From: Anaerolineaceae bacterium
GTDB taxonomy: Bacteria > Chloroflexota > Anaerolineae > Aggregatilineales > Phototrophicaceae
NCBI GenBank assembly: GCA_002699585.1
Contig: PABP01000027.1
Location: 1 to 64,000 of the forward strand
Length of the DNA stretch: 64,000 nt
Direction of reading: 5' to 3'
Made by a program: the position numbers and the translations under genes. Below the pieces are notes generated by a model. It saw only the letters and a program-made list of their open reading frames with translations, did not search any database and had not been told where the DNA came from. Below, piece after piece: positions 14,923 through 23,112 of this stretch. Each line of letters starts with the position of its first letter. Position 1 is the first letter of the stretch.

Positions 14923-15906
14923 TTATGCGGGCACAATGTTGATGACAACATTGCCGCGTTTGCGTCCGGTATCTACATAACGATGGGCCTCGGCCATATC
15001 AGCCATCGCGTAGCTGCGGTCGATGACGGGCTGGATGTGCCCCTGTTCGACCAGCTCCTTGATGAAGGTCAGGTCTGCCTGACTTTCCGATGACATGCCG
15101 GAGATAATCTTTTTGCTGCCAAACAGGGCTGTGCGTGCCATTTGTAAGAAGGCCAGCGGCCCGCCAGCGCCCACCAAAAAGCGACCGCCTCTGTTCATGA
15201 CACTTTTGCATTTGGCAAAGCGCGTGTTGTTGACTGTATCGAAGATGACATCGTATTTTTCGTTCCCCTGGGTGAAGTCCGTCTGGGTATAGTCAATGAC
15301 ATGATCGGCCCCCAGAGTCTTCACGAGGTCCACATTGCGGCCACTGCATACGCCCGTGACTTCTGCGCCCAGGTATTTAGCGATTTGAACGCCAGCGCTC
15401 CCCACACTGCCGGATGCCCCCACAACCAGCACTTTTTCCCCAGGCTGGACCTTGCCCAATTTGTGCAGGAAGGTGAAGGCCGTCAGGGTACCGTTGGGGA
15501 TGCCCACCGCCTCCTGGTAGGTCAGGTTGATGGGTTTGTGTGCCACCCCCTTGTTTTCCGAGATGGCTTTGTATTCGGCGTAGGCGCCCATTCCGAAGCC
15601 ATCAATGCCGAAAACAGCATCACCGACTTTGAACTTCTTGACGTCGTCGCCGATGCCTACTACTTCGCCCGCGAACTCCACGCCGAGCACATGCTTCTTA
15701 GGCTTGTTATAGCCAAACATCAGCCGTGAGATGGTCTTGAAACCGTTGGCCACGAAGACAAAGTTGCGCACGTTGACGTCACCCGTGGTGACGCTGGTCG
15801 CGTGGACTTTGACCAGAACCTGGTCATCGTTCAGGCTGGGCTGCTCGATTTCAGACAGCGTTAAGACATCAGGTGATCCGTACTGTGTGTAGACCACTGC
15901 TTTCAT
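14923..15906 (-). CDS. Zinc-independent medium-chain dehydrogenase (quinone oxidoreductase-like)
   Basis: The 327-residue product has the MDR layout: an N-terminal GroES-like domain with GVEFAGEVVGIGDDVKKF, and the cofactor motif VLVVGASGSVGSAGVQIAK near residue 150 (AxGxxG type, for NADPH). The cysteine and histidine ligands of zinc alcohol dehydrogenases are absent, placing it with quinone oxidoreductases and enoyl reductases. CGGAG precedes the ATG. It probably reduces quinones or reactive enones. Confidence 0.83.
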   Translation of the reverse strand: MKAVVYTQYGSPDVLTLSEIEQPSLNDDQVLVKVHATSVTTGDVNVRNFVFVANGFKTISRLMFGYNKPKKHVLGVEFAGEVVGIGDDVKKFKVGDAVFGIDGFGMGAYAEYKAISENKGVAHKPINLTYQEAVGIPNGTLTAFTFLHKLGKVQPGEKVLVVGASGSVGSAGVQIAKYLGAEVTGVCSGRNVDLVKTLGADHVIDYTQTDFTQGNEKYDVIFDTVNNTRFAKCKSVMNRGGRFLVGAGGPLAFLQMARTALFGSKKIISGMSSESQADLTFIKELVEQGHIQPVIDRSYAMADMAEAHRYVDTGRKRGNVVINIVPA

Positions 15907-16009
15907 AGGAGTTTCTCCGTTTTTTAGTTGTGTTTGCTGGAAAAGTGTTGCTTGAGAACGACCGAATAGGCTGTATTCGATGGTAGCCAGGTCTCTGGTG
16001 TGCTGACAG

Positions 16010-16948
16010 CTAGTTGGTTGCTGGGCTGCGCTGCGCCAGAGCTGCTCCCCGACTGAATAGCGTAGGAATGGCCGACGTCAGTGCGATGATCAGTGCCAGT
16101 GGCACATTAGCAATGGCGGAGTCGGCAGGAACAACATGTTCGAAAAACGGTTCTAGCACGGCGAAGTACAGGCAAATCGCGCCAAATACCTCCAGAAAAA
16201 CCTGGAAAATCCATAAGCTGATGGGCCAGCGTTTGCGTGCGAGCATCAGGCTGTGGATGCCGAGTTGGGCGATGGCGACCACAATAAGCAGTGCCATCCA
16301 GTTGGTGGGGATGGGTATGACCTCACCCGGATCGCTCAGGTTGAAGTTGAGCGTCAGGCCGCCGACTTGCAGATAGTAGATCATGATGAGCGTAAAAATG
16401 ATGCCGAGCGCCACGCCCCAGGCGATGTCCGTGCGAACAACGGCCAGCGGGTCATTGACCTGGGGCAGCGCCGCCGGGTTGAAGGGTGGCTCCTGCACAT
16501 CATAACGGGCCGCCACACGCTCGATGATGGCAAAGAGCAACACCACCAGGGCGGAAAAAACGAACGTTACCTGGACCATCGCCCACAACGGGTCAAGCAG
16601 CAGGTTGGTCGGCGTGACGGGCTGACCGGAGATCAACAGGCCGAAGACACCCAGGAAGATGACCACACTGGGAATAATCAGCCAGCCGTGCCGCAGGACC
16701 ATCATCATGTACGGGTAGAGTTCCGGGCCGATGAGCACCTGCTGCTCGCCATAGGAAGCCGCCATCTGGCGCGGATCGCCTAATTCCGCCAGCACCACGC
16801 TGACTTCGGCATCGGTTGGCTCAGGGCCAAAGCGATCTTCAAGCTGGTCATAGATCACAGAGCGCAGCTCGGCAACGACGTCGGCGCGTTCGCTGCGGGG
16901 CAGGTAGCGCCCGACTTGATGCACATAGCGTTCGACCAAATCAGTCAT
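16010..16948 (-). CDS. HAAS-domain membrane protein paired with PadR
   Basis: The first 70 residues of this 312-residue protein form the HAAS helical domain (ERYVHQVGRYLPRSERADVV, VVLAELGDPRQMA), found in membrane proteins controlled by PadR regulators. About six hydrophobic segments follow from residue 85 to the end. The start overlaps the PadR stop by 8 bp, so the two are coupled. HAAS proteins are often linked with ABC or stress-envelope functions, but no direct activity is known. Confidence 0.75.
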   Translation of the reverse strand: MTDLVERYVHQVGRYLPRSERADVVAELRSVIYDQLEDRFGPEPTDAEVSVVLAELGDPRQMAASYGEQQVLIGPELYPYMMMVLRHGWLIIPSVVIFLGVFGLLISGQPVTPTNLLLDPLWAMVQVTFVFSALVVLLFAIIERVAARYDVQEPPFNPAALPQVNDPLAVVRTDIAWGVALGIIFTLIMIYYLQVGGLTLNFNLSDPGEVIPIPTNWMALLIVVAIAQLGIHSLMLARKRWPISLWIFQVFLEVFGAICLYFAVLEPFFEHVVPADSAIANVPLALIIALTSAIPTLFSRGAALAQRSPATN

Positions 16949-17288
16949 TTTGTTCCCCTAAGAGCAGGCGGTTCATCACCGCTACTGTGTCATTCCAATC
17001 AGCGATGAGCGTCTTGAGGACATCGTTGCCCATGTCACTGATGCGATAGTATTTGCGTGGGCGGCTCTCGCCGGTGTCCCACTCGCTGATGAGCAAACCC
17101 TGTTTTTCCAGCCGACGCAGCAGCGGGTAAAGCGTGCCTTCTTCGATCTCCAACCCCTCCTCGGCAAGGCTCTGGATGAGGCTGTAGCCATATTGGGCGG
17201 TTTCCATCTGGCTGAGTACGGCCAGCACCACGATCCCGCGTCGGAGTTCTAATCGCAGCTTTTCAATTTGCTCATGGGCATCGGACAT
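16941..17288 (-). CDS. PadR-family transcriptional regulator (short form)
   Basis: The 115-residue protein is a compact PadR without the long C-terminal domain: LRRGIVVLAVLSQMETAQYG, EEGTLYPLLRRLEKQGL and the wing ESRPRKYYRISDMG. This subfamily-2 type typically autoregulates an operon with a HAAS membrane partner, exactly the gene downstream here. Two palindromic sites with ACTGTGTG and ATACTGTAT arms lie 20-63 bp upstream of its start and are very likely its operators. Confidence 0.88.
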   Translation of the reverse strand: MSDAHEQIEKLRLELRRGIVVLAVLSQMETAQYGYSLIQSLAEEGLEIEEGTLYPLLRRLEKQGLLISEWDTGESRPRKYYRISDMGNDVLKTLIADWNDTVAVMNRLLLGEQND

Positions 17289-17307
17289 ATGCTGTGCTTT
17301 CTACAGT

Positions 17308-17351
17308 ACTGTGTGTCACACAGTAAAAAGATACTGTATACCACACAGTAT
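17308..17351. promoter_or_regulatory. Two PadR operators
   Basis: Site one (17308-17324) is the perfect palindrome ACTGTGTG-T-CACACAGT. Site two (17331-17351) is ATACTGTAT-ACC-ACACAGTAT with one mismatch. Both fit the ATACT/AGTAT pattern known for PadR proteins and lie just upstream of the PadR/HAAS operon. Confidence 0.75.
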
Positions 17352-17454
17352 TGTCAAGACCACAGTATGATTGATTTATGAGATCATAGTCCGGCCTCGT
17401 TGAACACCTGATAGGATGGTTAAATAGGGCAGGTCCTAACGATAGGAATTCACC

Positions 17455-18594
17455 ATGCGCCGACTGATCCTCATATCCTTATGCCTGATTGTGGCTGCCT
17501 GCACGCCCATCGAATTTGATGCGGATATTTCGCCAACCGCGACCGAAGTTCCCATAGCTCCGCAAGTGATGCCTGCCCCGGATGGCGGCTATTTCGTGGA
17601 TTCGGACATCATGCTGGATTGGGCTTGGCGTGACCTGGCAGCGGATGAACGTTACGTGGTGCGCGTCTGGTACGGGGATGATGCTGAAGATTACCGCGAG
17701 GTATGGACGGAAGCGGCGGGCATCAGTGCTGAGGAACAGATCGACAGCTATGGCCGTGATATGGGCGCGTTCTACTGGCAGGTGGCGGCGTTGAAGACCG
17801 ACGAAAACGGCGGCTTCGCGGAGATGGCGTCCGATTGGAGCGAGGAACAGGCCTTGCAGCGTGTGCGGCGCATGCCCATCGACCCGCTGGCCGAAAGCGA
17901 CATGTCCGATATGGCGCGGCATATGCATGAACAGGGCTTTGGCATGGTCGGTGAACTGCTGCACTATGCGCGTAATTTCGTGCATGAGAATACGAACATC
18001 GGCGAGGACAACGCGGCGACAGCCAGCGAGCGTTTTTTGCCGGATTACAGTGACGCCGCCCAGTTGATGATCGACTATGCCGAAGGGAACATCGACGCGG
18101 GGCCGGGCCTGTGGTGTGACGGCATGACGACCGCCATGCATACTGTGCTAGCTGAATTGGGCATCGAGAGCCGCCTGATTTTCTTCTACGGGCAGGTGCC
18201 GGGGTACATCGTGCAGCATACGATGATCGAAATTTTCAACGCCGATAGCCAGCACTGGGAGTTACACGACCCGACGTTTAATTTGTACTTCGTCGATGGG
18301 GCAGGGGAAATCGCCAGCGTGGAACGGGTGGTTTTCGGCAGCTTGGATGACATCACCGCCTGCGATGGGTCCGGTGACTGCACTGAAGACAATCTGGCGA
18401 CTGTGCAGGATTACTTTGGTGCGTTCCGCTATGGCTATACAAACGCGTTCTGGGTGAACCCCGACCGTTTTGATGTGTCCGTGCGCGTGGAAGCTTTTGA
18501 CAATCGCAACCTGCCGGAATTCCTAACAGGCAACAGTCGTGACTTCATTTTTCACTTTGATAGCTGGGAGATGCCAAATCAGTCTGAGGATTGA
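17455..18594 (+). CDS. Lipoprotein with transglutaminase-like domain
   Basis: The 379-residue protein has a signal peptide ending in the lipobox IVAAC (Cys at residue 16), then a fibronectin-like region (about 35-135, with DWAWRDLAADERYVVRVWYG). The C-terminal half carries GLWCDGMTTAMH, VQHTMIEIFN and WELHDPTFN, spaced like the Cys, His and Asp of transglutaminase-like papain-fold proteins. It is probably an outer-surface peptidase-like or structural protein. It stands alone and ends 1 bp before the convergent HepT gene. Confidence 0.65.
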   Translation: MRRLILISLCLIVAACTPIEFDADISPTATEVPIAPQVMPAPDGGYFVDSDIMLDWAWRDLAADERYVVRVWYGDDAEDYREVWTEAAGISAEEQIDSYGRDMGAFYWQVAALKTDENGGFAEMASDWSEEQALQRVRRMPIDPLAESDMSDMARHMHEQGFGMVGELLHYARNFVHENTNIGEDNAATASERFLPDYSDAAQLMIDYAEGNIDAGPGLWCDGMTTAMHTVLAELGIESRLIFFYGQVPGYIVQHTMIEIFNADSQHWELHDPTFNLYFVDGAGEIASVERVVFGSLDDITACDGSGDCTEDNLATVQDYFGAFRYGYTNAFWVNPDRFDVSVRVEAFDNRNLPEFLTGNSRDFIFHFDSWEMPNQSED

Positions 18595-18595
18595 G

Positions 18596-18946
18596 TTACT
18601 CGCTGTGACTATCATCCTTATGGACAGCTAGAAGGGCCGATACCGCTTTTTTCAGTATGTCCAACTTTTCAATAGCTTCCCAGACACGTTCTGGCAGGAT
18701 CGCATCGTAGCGATGGATGAGCACATCTCGAAAGCCCTTGATAGCGCGCCATTCAACTTCAGGATGCGCATTGAGCCATTCGTCAGGTAAACGCTTTGCA
18801 ATTTCACCAATGCGCATATAAGCCATCATGACTGCATATTGTGTGCGTTCATCTTTGAGAAAAGCGGCTTTGCCCTCTCTGGTAAATACCTTCAGGTGGT
18901 CGACTTCTGCGGCGAGGTCACGCAGATAATCGCTGTTTGATTTCAT
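18596..18946 (-). CDS. hepT: HepT-like toxin (DUF86)
   Basis: The 116-residue all-helical product carries the HEPN RNase signature RDVLIHRYD (R-x4-H-x-Y) near residue 73 and a typical LRDLAAEVDHL N-terminus. HepT is the RNase toxin of the MntA-HepT system; its partner inactivates it by adding AMP to the Tyr after the His. The start overlaps the MntA stop by 4 bp (ATGA). The active-site residues are intact. Confidence 0.85.
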   Translation of the reverse strand: MKSNSDYLRDLAAEVDHLKVFTREGKAAFLKDERTQYAVMMAYMRIGEIAKRLPDEWLNAHPEVEWRAIKGFRDVLIHRYDAILPERVWEAIEKLDILKKAVSALLAVHKDDSHSE

Positions 18947-19254
18947 ATCAGAATGGCCTCTTTTGCCACACGCTGCAAGAAAGCTGTATCGCGGGTTTGG
19001 TCGTCAGCCACATCAACCTCACAGCCAAGCAGGTCTTGTAGTTCGACCACAATGCCGGATAGCTCGTACAGGCTGGCTCCATCTTCGAACGTCACCAGGA
19101 AATCAATATCGCTGCCGTCTGACGCACTGCCACGCGCTACGCTGCCGAATACCCGCACATGTTTGGCCTTGTTCCGTGCTGCGATTTGCAGGATTTCCTC
19201 ACGCTTTTGGCGAAGGTCATCTAGTGTAGGTGGTGTTTTGGTTGCTTGGTTCAT
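18943..19254 (-). CDS. mntA: MntA-like nucleotidyltransferase antitoxin
   Basis: The 103-residue protein is a minimal nucleotidyltransferase with VFGSVARGSASDGSDIDFLV, the G-S-x10-D-x-D site. In MntA-HepT pairs it blocks the toxin by AMPylation. The start at 19254 (MNQATK) gives a protein of ordinary family length; upstream ATGs at 19284 and 19308 are also open, and none has a strong ribosome site. It overlaps HepT by 4 bp, the normal module order. Confidence 0.82.
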   Translation of the reverse strand: MNQATKTPPTLDDLRQKREEILQIAARNKAKHVRVFGSVARGSASDGSDIDFLVTFEDGASLYELSGIVVELQDLLGCEVDVADDQTRDTAFLQRVAKEAILI

Positions 19255-19380
19255 AACTTGAGTGACTTCTATTCTTAACTTCATTTCTATTCTACAGTAT
19301 AAGTACACATTTCAATTATCGGTTATGCAATTAAGATTGTTAGAATCTATTACTTGCTAACAACACAGGAGTTTGATCTG

Positions 19381-19410
19381 ATGCGTAAAGTTCATGGCGA
19401 GGTGATATGA
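19381..19410 (+). CDS. Possible nine-codon leader ORF
   Basis: ATG to TGA encodes MRKVHGEVI, with AGGAG nine bases upstream, a better ribosome site than many genes here. Its TGA overlaps the next gene's ATG as ATGA, so translation of the leader could feed the downstream gene. GAGGTGAT inside the leader is the ribosome site of that next gene. Confidence 0.35.
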   Translation: MRKVHGEVI

Positions 19411-20012
19411 ATACTATCATCGACTTTTTTGTTAGCATAGAATTCTTGACCAATTTTCTGGCGAATGTCTCTGCTGGGATTCTTGTTGGCATGGTTTTCT
19501 ATATAATTATCGATGCACGCTTAGCCAAGAAACGAAGAAAAAGAGCAAATTATGTCGTTTTTGTACTATTGAAAGATTGCCTTCATGAGTTGGATAAAGC
19601 TAAAAAGTGGGTAGAAGAGCTACCAATTGACGAAATCGTTCATGGTAAACCAACTCTACCTAGCCTTCGCAAAGAGGTGTGGGAAAACAAGAGAAGGGAC
19701 ATAGGTTCTGACATCGAAATAGATTATTTACTCCATCTGGATACGCATTTTCAATCACTCAGTTCAGTACACAGAATCTTTGAAGTAATTGCTAAAGTTC
19801 AACCGCCATTGAGACCAGATAATGATTTTAAAAAGCAAATCGTTTTTAACGTGGGTGCTGTATATGAGCGAAACTCAATAACTTTGCAAAAACATATAGA
19901 AAGGATGAAACTAAAAGTTACTATTGCTCAACTAATAGAGGACAGACTAAACGCAGAACAAGAAACATTGAAATTAGTGAAATCAATGCGACAAAGATAT
20001 GGCATAGAATAA
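19407..20012 (+). CDS. Membrane-anchored hypothetical protein
   Basis: The 201-residue product has one membrane helix (about residues 18-35, ANVSAGILVGMVFYIII), a basic stop-transfer ARLAKKRRKR, and then a helical cytoplasmic part, probably coiled coil at the end. No family is recognised. The gene is AT-richer than the MBOAT gene downstream and the lipoprotein gene upstream. It lies beside MntA-HepT, which suggests an accessory insertion. Confidence 0.55.
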   Translation: MNTIIDFFVSIEFLTNFLANVSAGILVGMVFYIIIDARLAKKRRKRANYVVFVLLKDCLHELDKAKKWVEELPIDEIVHGKPTLPSLRKEVWENKRRDIGSDIEIDYLLHLDTHFQSLSSVHRIFEVIAKVQPPLRPDNDFKKQIVFNVGAVYERNSITLQKHIERMKLKVTIAQLIEDRLNAEQETLKLVKSMRQRYGIE

Positions 20013-20077
20013 GTTTCTCAAACTAGAATCCCTCTCTACCTCGCTCAAAAGCACTGAAACTGGTTTAATAGGGGATC

Positions 20078-21541
20078 TTGTTCACACTCCCTGATGACCA
20101 ATTTATGGGCCTGACTGAAATCACCATCCTCCTCATAGCGGCGTTCGCCTACATCCTGATTGTGCCAGGGCGCTGGCGCGGCTGGGTGCTGCTCGTCGGC
20201 AGCATCGTCGGCATGTACTGGCTGTTCCCGGTGCAGAATATCCGCTGGCTGGAATACGGCCTCGCGACGGCGACGTTGGTCATCACGATAGTAAGCTGGT
20301 TCATCACGCGGCCCACAGGCAAACGGGCACGCAAATTCACCAATGAAGACCGCCTTGTCGTGGTGATCGTGGTCCTGATGGTGCTTGCCTTCACCTTTGC
20401 GCGTGAGGTCGATTTCCTCGATAGCCTGATTTCTCGTCCGCCGCCGCTGCCCTCGGTTGCGATGGCGCTGCTGGTTGTCGGCATGTTGCTGGTGCTGATG
20501 CTGCGCCTGCCGCCACGTCTGCAAATGACCTTCGGCCTGCTGGCGATTATCGGCGTGTTTATCGTGATTCGGCTGCCATTTTTGACGACCGCCGCCGCCG
20601 CTTTTTTACGCCAGAATGCAGGTCAGGATGCGTCCTTGGCGGCACCCATCGACATCGGCTGGCTGGGCTTTTCCTATGTGGCCTTCCGGCTGATCCATAC
20701 GATTCGGGATCGGCAGTCGGGGCTGCTGCCTGCGCTATCGCTGCGTGAGTATCTGACCTATGTGCTGTTCCTCCCGGCGTACGTCAGCGGCCCGATTGAC
20801 CGCGCCGAGCGCTTCCTGGAAGATGACCGCGCCCTGGCCGATACCCGCCTGCAAGACCCGCATCGCATCACGGTCGGCCTGTCACGCATTGGTGTGGGCC
20901 TGTTCAAAAAATTCATCATCGCGGATAGCTTGGCCGTTATCAGTCTGAGCGCGACCCTGGTCGATCAAGCAGGGGGGGCGGGTTCGCTGTGGCTGATGCT
21001 GTATGCCTATGCTTTCCGGCTGTACTTCGATTTCAGTGGCTATACGGACATCGCCATTGGGCTGGGGGTGCTTTTCGGCATTGAATTACCAGAGAATTTC
21101 AATCGGCCGTACCTCAAGCAGAGCATCGCCGCGTTCTGGCAGAGCTGGCATATGACGCTCAGCAATTGGGCCAAATCGTATGTGTATTCGCCACTGTCAC
21201 GCAGCCTGATTAAGCAGCGAAAGCTGTCTAATGGCCAGATTGTGATGGTCGCTAATTTGGCGACGATGGTGGTTATCGGGCTGTGGCACGGCATGACGCT
21301 GCCGTTTTTAGCATGGGGGCTATGGCATGGTGCAGGGTTGACGGTGCATAAGCTGTGGTCGGACCGCACGCGCAAGTGGTATCGGGGCCTGAGAGACACA
21401 CCCAATAAGCAGCTTGCATGGGAAATCACGGGCGTGTTGCTGACCTTCCATTTTGTGCTGTTGGGGTGGGTGTGGTTCGCGCTGCCGGATCTGCAATCGG
21501 CGTTGAGTACGTTTAGTCGCTTGCTAGGGGGTGGCGCATGA
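20078..21541 (+). CDS. MBOAT-family O-acyltransferase (DltB/AlgI-like)
   Basis: The 487-residue polytopic protein shows the MBOAT core: YVSGPIDRAERFLEDDRA, YAFRLYFDFSGYTDIAIGLG, ENFNRPYLKQSIAAFWQSWH, and VVIGLWHGMTLPFLAWGLWH with the catalytic His. Such proteins move acyl groups across the membrane onto exported polysaccharide or teichoic acid. A TTG at 20078 with AGGGGAT upstream is the likely start; an ATG at 20105 lacks a ribosome site. Its stop overlaps the SGNH gene by 4 bp. Carrier protein and ligase genes follow in the same direction, giving the parts list of a dlt operon. Confidence 0.85.
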   Translation: MFTLPDDQFMGLTEITILLIAAFAYILIVPGRWRGWVLLVGSIVGMYWLFPVQNIRWLEYGLATATLVITIVSWFITRPTGKRARKFTNEDRLVVVIVVLMVLAFTFAREVDFLDSLISRPPPLPSVAMALLVVGMLLVLMLRLPPRLQMTFGLLAIIGVFIVIRLPFLTTAAAAFLRQNAGQDASLAAPIDIGWLGFSYVAFRLIHTIRDRQSGLLPALSLREYLTYVLFLPAYVSGPIDRAERFLEDDRALADTRLQDPHRITVGLSRIGVGLFKKFIIADSLAVISLSATLVDQAGGAGSLWLMLYAYAFRLYFDFSGYTDIAIGLGVLFGIELPENFNRPYLKQSIAAFWQSWHMTLSNWAKSYVYSPLSRSLIKQRKLSNGQIVMVANLATMVVIGLWHGMTLPFLAWGLWHGAGLTVHKLWSDRTRKWYRGLRDTPNKQLAWEITGVLLTFHFVLLGWVWFALPDLQSALSTFSRLLGGGA

Positions 21542-22683
21542 TCGGCTGGGATTGGCTGACCGACTATGACTACGATTGGCGATTCATACTGCGGGTGATT
21601 GCCAAAGCGGCGCTCGCTTTTATCGTGATTAATTTGCTGTTTGCTGTCTGTAACCTGACCTGGTGGGTCAATCAGATCAGCATCTATAACGGGCTGGTTC
21701 CGGGGCGGGAGCGCTTGCCCTATGGTGAACAGGCGGAAGCTTACAACCTTACGCTCGACAGCCTGGATGCCATGTTCTCTACACATGTCATCAACCGACC
21801 GAAGGCCGAAAACGAGTTCCGTGTAGTCGTGATTGGCGACAGCTCGGTGTGGGGTGTGCTGCTCGATCCGGGTCAAACGTTGGCGGGGCAGATGAACGCG
21901 CTCGACCTGCAAATGGCGGATTATCATTACGAATTTTACAACCTGGGCTATCCGACGCTGTCTGTGCTCAAGGACCTGCTAATTCTGGAACGGGCTGTGC
22001 AGTATCAGCCGGATCTGGTGTTGTGGCTGATTACGCCGGAAAGCCTGCATCGACCGAGCTTACTGGATGCCCCCCTGGTCCAGCGCAATGCGGACGCCAC
22101 CCGTACGCTCATTGAGCGCTACGGTCTGGCCATCGACCCCAATGACACGCGATTTGTGCCGGAACTGGACTTTTTCGGCAGGACGATGGTTGGTCAGCGG
22201 CGAGAACTGGCTGATTGGTGGCGCTTGCAGTTGTATGGCTTCGACTGGGGCATGACGGGCATTGACCATGTGAACGCGCCTTATGACCCACTAACCAATG
22301 ATTTCAGTGAAGATGTGAGCTGGCACGGACTCAGCCCAGGGGATGACTTACAATCGCAGTTGGCGCTGGATGTGCTGGATGCAGGCCGAGCCATAACCGA
22401 GCAGGCAGGTGTTCCGCTGTATGTGGTCAACGAGCCGATCTACATCGCGGACGGCGAAAACAGTGACCTGCACTATAACATCTGGTATCCGAATTGGGCC
22501 TACGATACCTATCAGGGCATCATGAGCGAAAACGCTACCCGTTTTTCTGATGCCTACAGTTCGCCCTGGGATATGATCCTGCCGGAGCACTTCACAGATA
22601 GTCCGGTGCATATGGACCCAGAAGGCACGGCCCAATTCGCAGGCGCGCTCAGTGGTGCAATGATGGGTGTTTTGTTCCCGTGA
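21538..22683 (+). CDS. Membrane-anchored SGNH-type protein, MBOAT partner
   Basis: The 381-residue product has an N-terminal membrane helix (about residues 20-40), then an exported SGNH-like domain with VVIGDSSVWGVLL (GDS block), VLWLITPES and a C-terminal HMDPEGT with a candidate catalytic His. Its position overlapping an MBOAT gene matches AlgX/AlgJ and DltD, which complete acyl transfer outside the cell. Sequence similarity to DltD itself is not obvious. The acceptor is unknown. Confidence 0.75.
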   Translation: MIGWDWLTDYDYDWRFILRVIAKAALAFIVINLLFAVCNLTWWVNQISIYNGLVPGRERLPYGEQAEAYNLTLDSLDAMFSTHVINRPKAENEFRVVVIGDSSVWGVLLDPGQTLAGQMNALDLQMADYHYEFYNLGYPTLSVLKDLLILERAVQYQPDLVLWLITPESLHRPSLLDAPLVQRNADATRTLIERYGLAIDPNDTRFVPELDFFGRTMVGQRRELADWWRLQLYGFDWGMTGIDHVNAPYDPLTNDFSEDVSWHGLSPGDDLQSQLALDVLDAGRAITEQAGVPLYVVNEPIYIADGENSDLHYNIWYPNWAYDTYQGIMSENATRFSDAYSSPWDMILPEHFTDSPVHMDPEGTAQFAGALSGAMMGVLFP

Positions 22684-22693
22684 TGCCATTTTG

Positions 22694-22720
22694 AACCACA
22701 AAGGCACGAAGATCACAAAG
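22694..22720. repeat. Short dispersed repeat (ACCACAAAGGCACGAAG type)
   Basis: AACCACAAAGGCACGAAG followed by ATCACAAAG resembles a purine-rich repeat that is common between genes in several environmental phyla. It starts about ten bases after the SGNH stop. Confidence 0.45.
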
Positions 22721-22811
22721 CAGAATAGGGCATCAAGCAGATAGTGACATCGGCTTCATGATCGTTTATCCTGTCGATCTATACGATTGATATGTTTCGG
22801 TACAGCGTAAA

Positions 22812-22844
22812 AACTCAGCACTCAGTACTCGGAACTCAGCACTG
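22812..22844. repeat. Short tandem repeat of ACTCAGCACT type
   Basis: Variants of ACTCAG(C/T)ACT and ACTCGG follow each other four times within 33 bases, ending 16 bases before the acyl carrier protein start. It may affect the mRNA leader or be a simple replication-slippage tract. Confidence 0.5.
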
Positions 22845-22860
22845 ATTACGGAGTAATCCT

Positions 22861-23112
22861 TTGGACGAAAGCACTGTTCGCCAGCAACTACGCGACTTTA
22901 TCTTAGAAGACCTCATCCGCGACCCGGATTATGATCTGGAAGATGACGAAGGCATCGTCAGCAGTGGCCTGATCGACAGCTTTTCCTTGGCACAGATCGG
23001 CGTGTTTGCCGAAGAAACCTTCGGCGTCTACATCCCCGACCCCGATTTGACCGTCGCCAAGATGGACACGCTCGACTTGATGGTGGCCCGTATTCTGCGC
23101 GATAAAAAATAA
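22861..23112 (+). CDS. Acyl carrier protein (DltC-like role)
   Basis: The 83-residue acidic protein has the phosphopantetheine site GLIDSFSLAQIG, with Ser40 as the attachment residue, on the usual four-helix carrier pattern. The TTG start has GGAG upstream. Its stop shares one base with the ligase start, so the two are coupled. In a cluster with MBOAT and SGNH proteins it probably carries the acyl group from the ligase to the membrane enzyme, as DltC does. Confidence 0.85.
   Translation: MDESTVRQQLRDFILEDLIRDPDYDLEDDEGIVSSGLIDSFSLAQIGVFAEETFGVYIPDPDLTVAKMDTLDLMVARILRDKK

Noticed and set aside
19369-19384. AGGAGTTTGATCTG resembles the start of 16S rRNA
   Set aside because: The match is only about 12 bases, no rRNA follows, and the AGGAG is a good ribosome site for a short leader ORF.
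22812-22844. Short repeats considered as a CRISPR array
   Set aside because: Units are about 10 bp with no spacers of normal size and no cas genes in the window.
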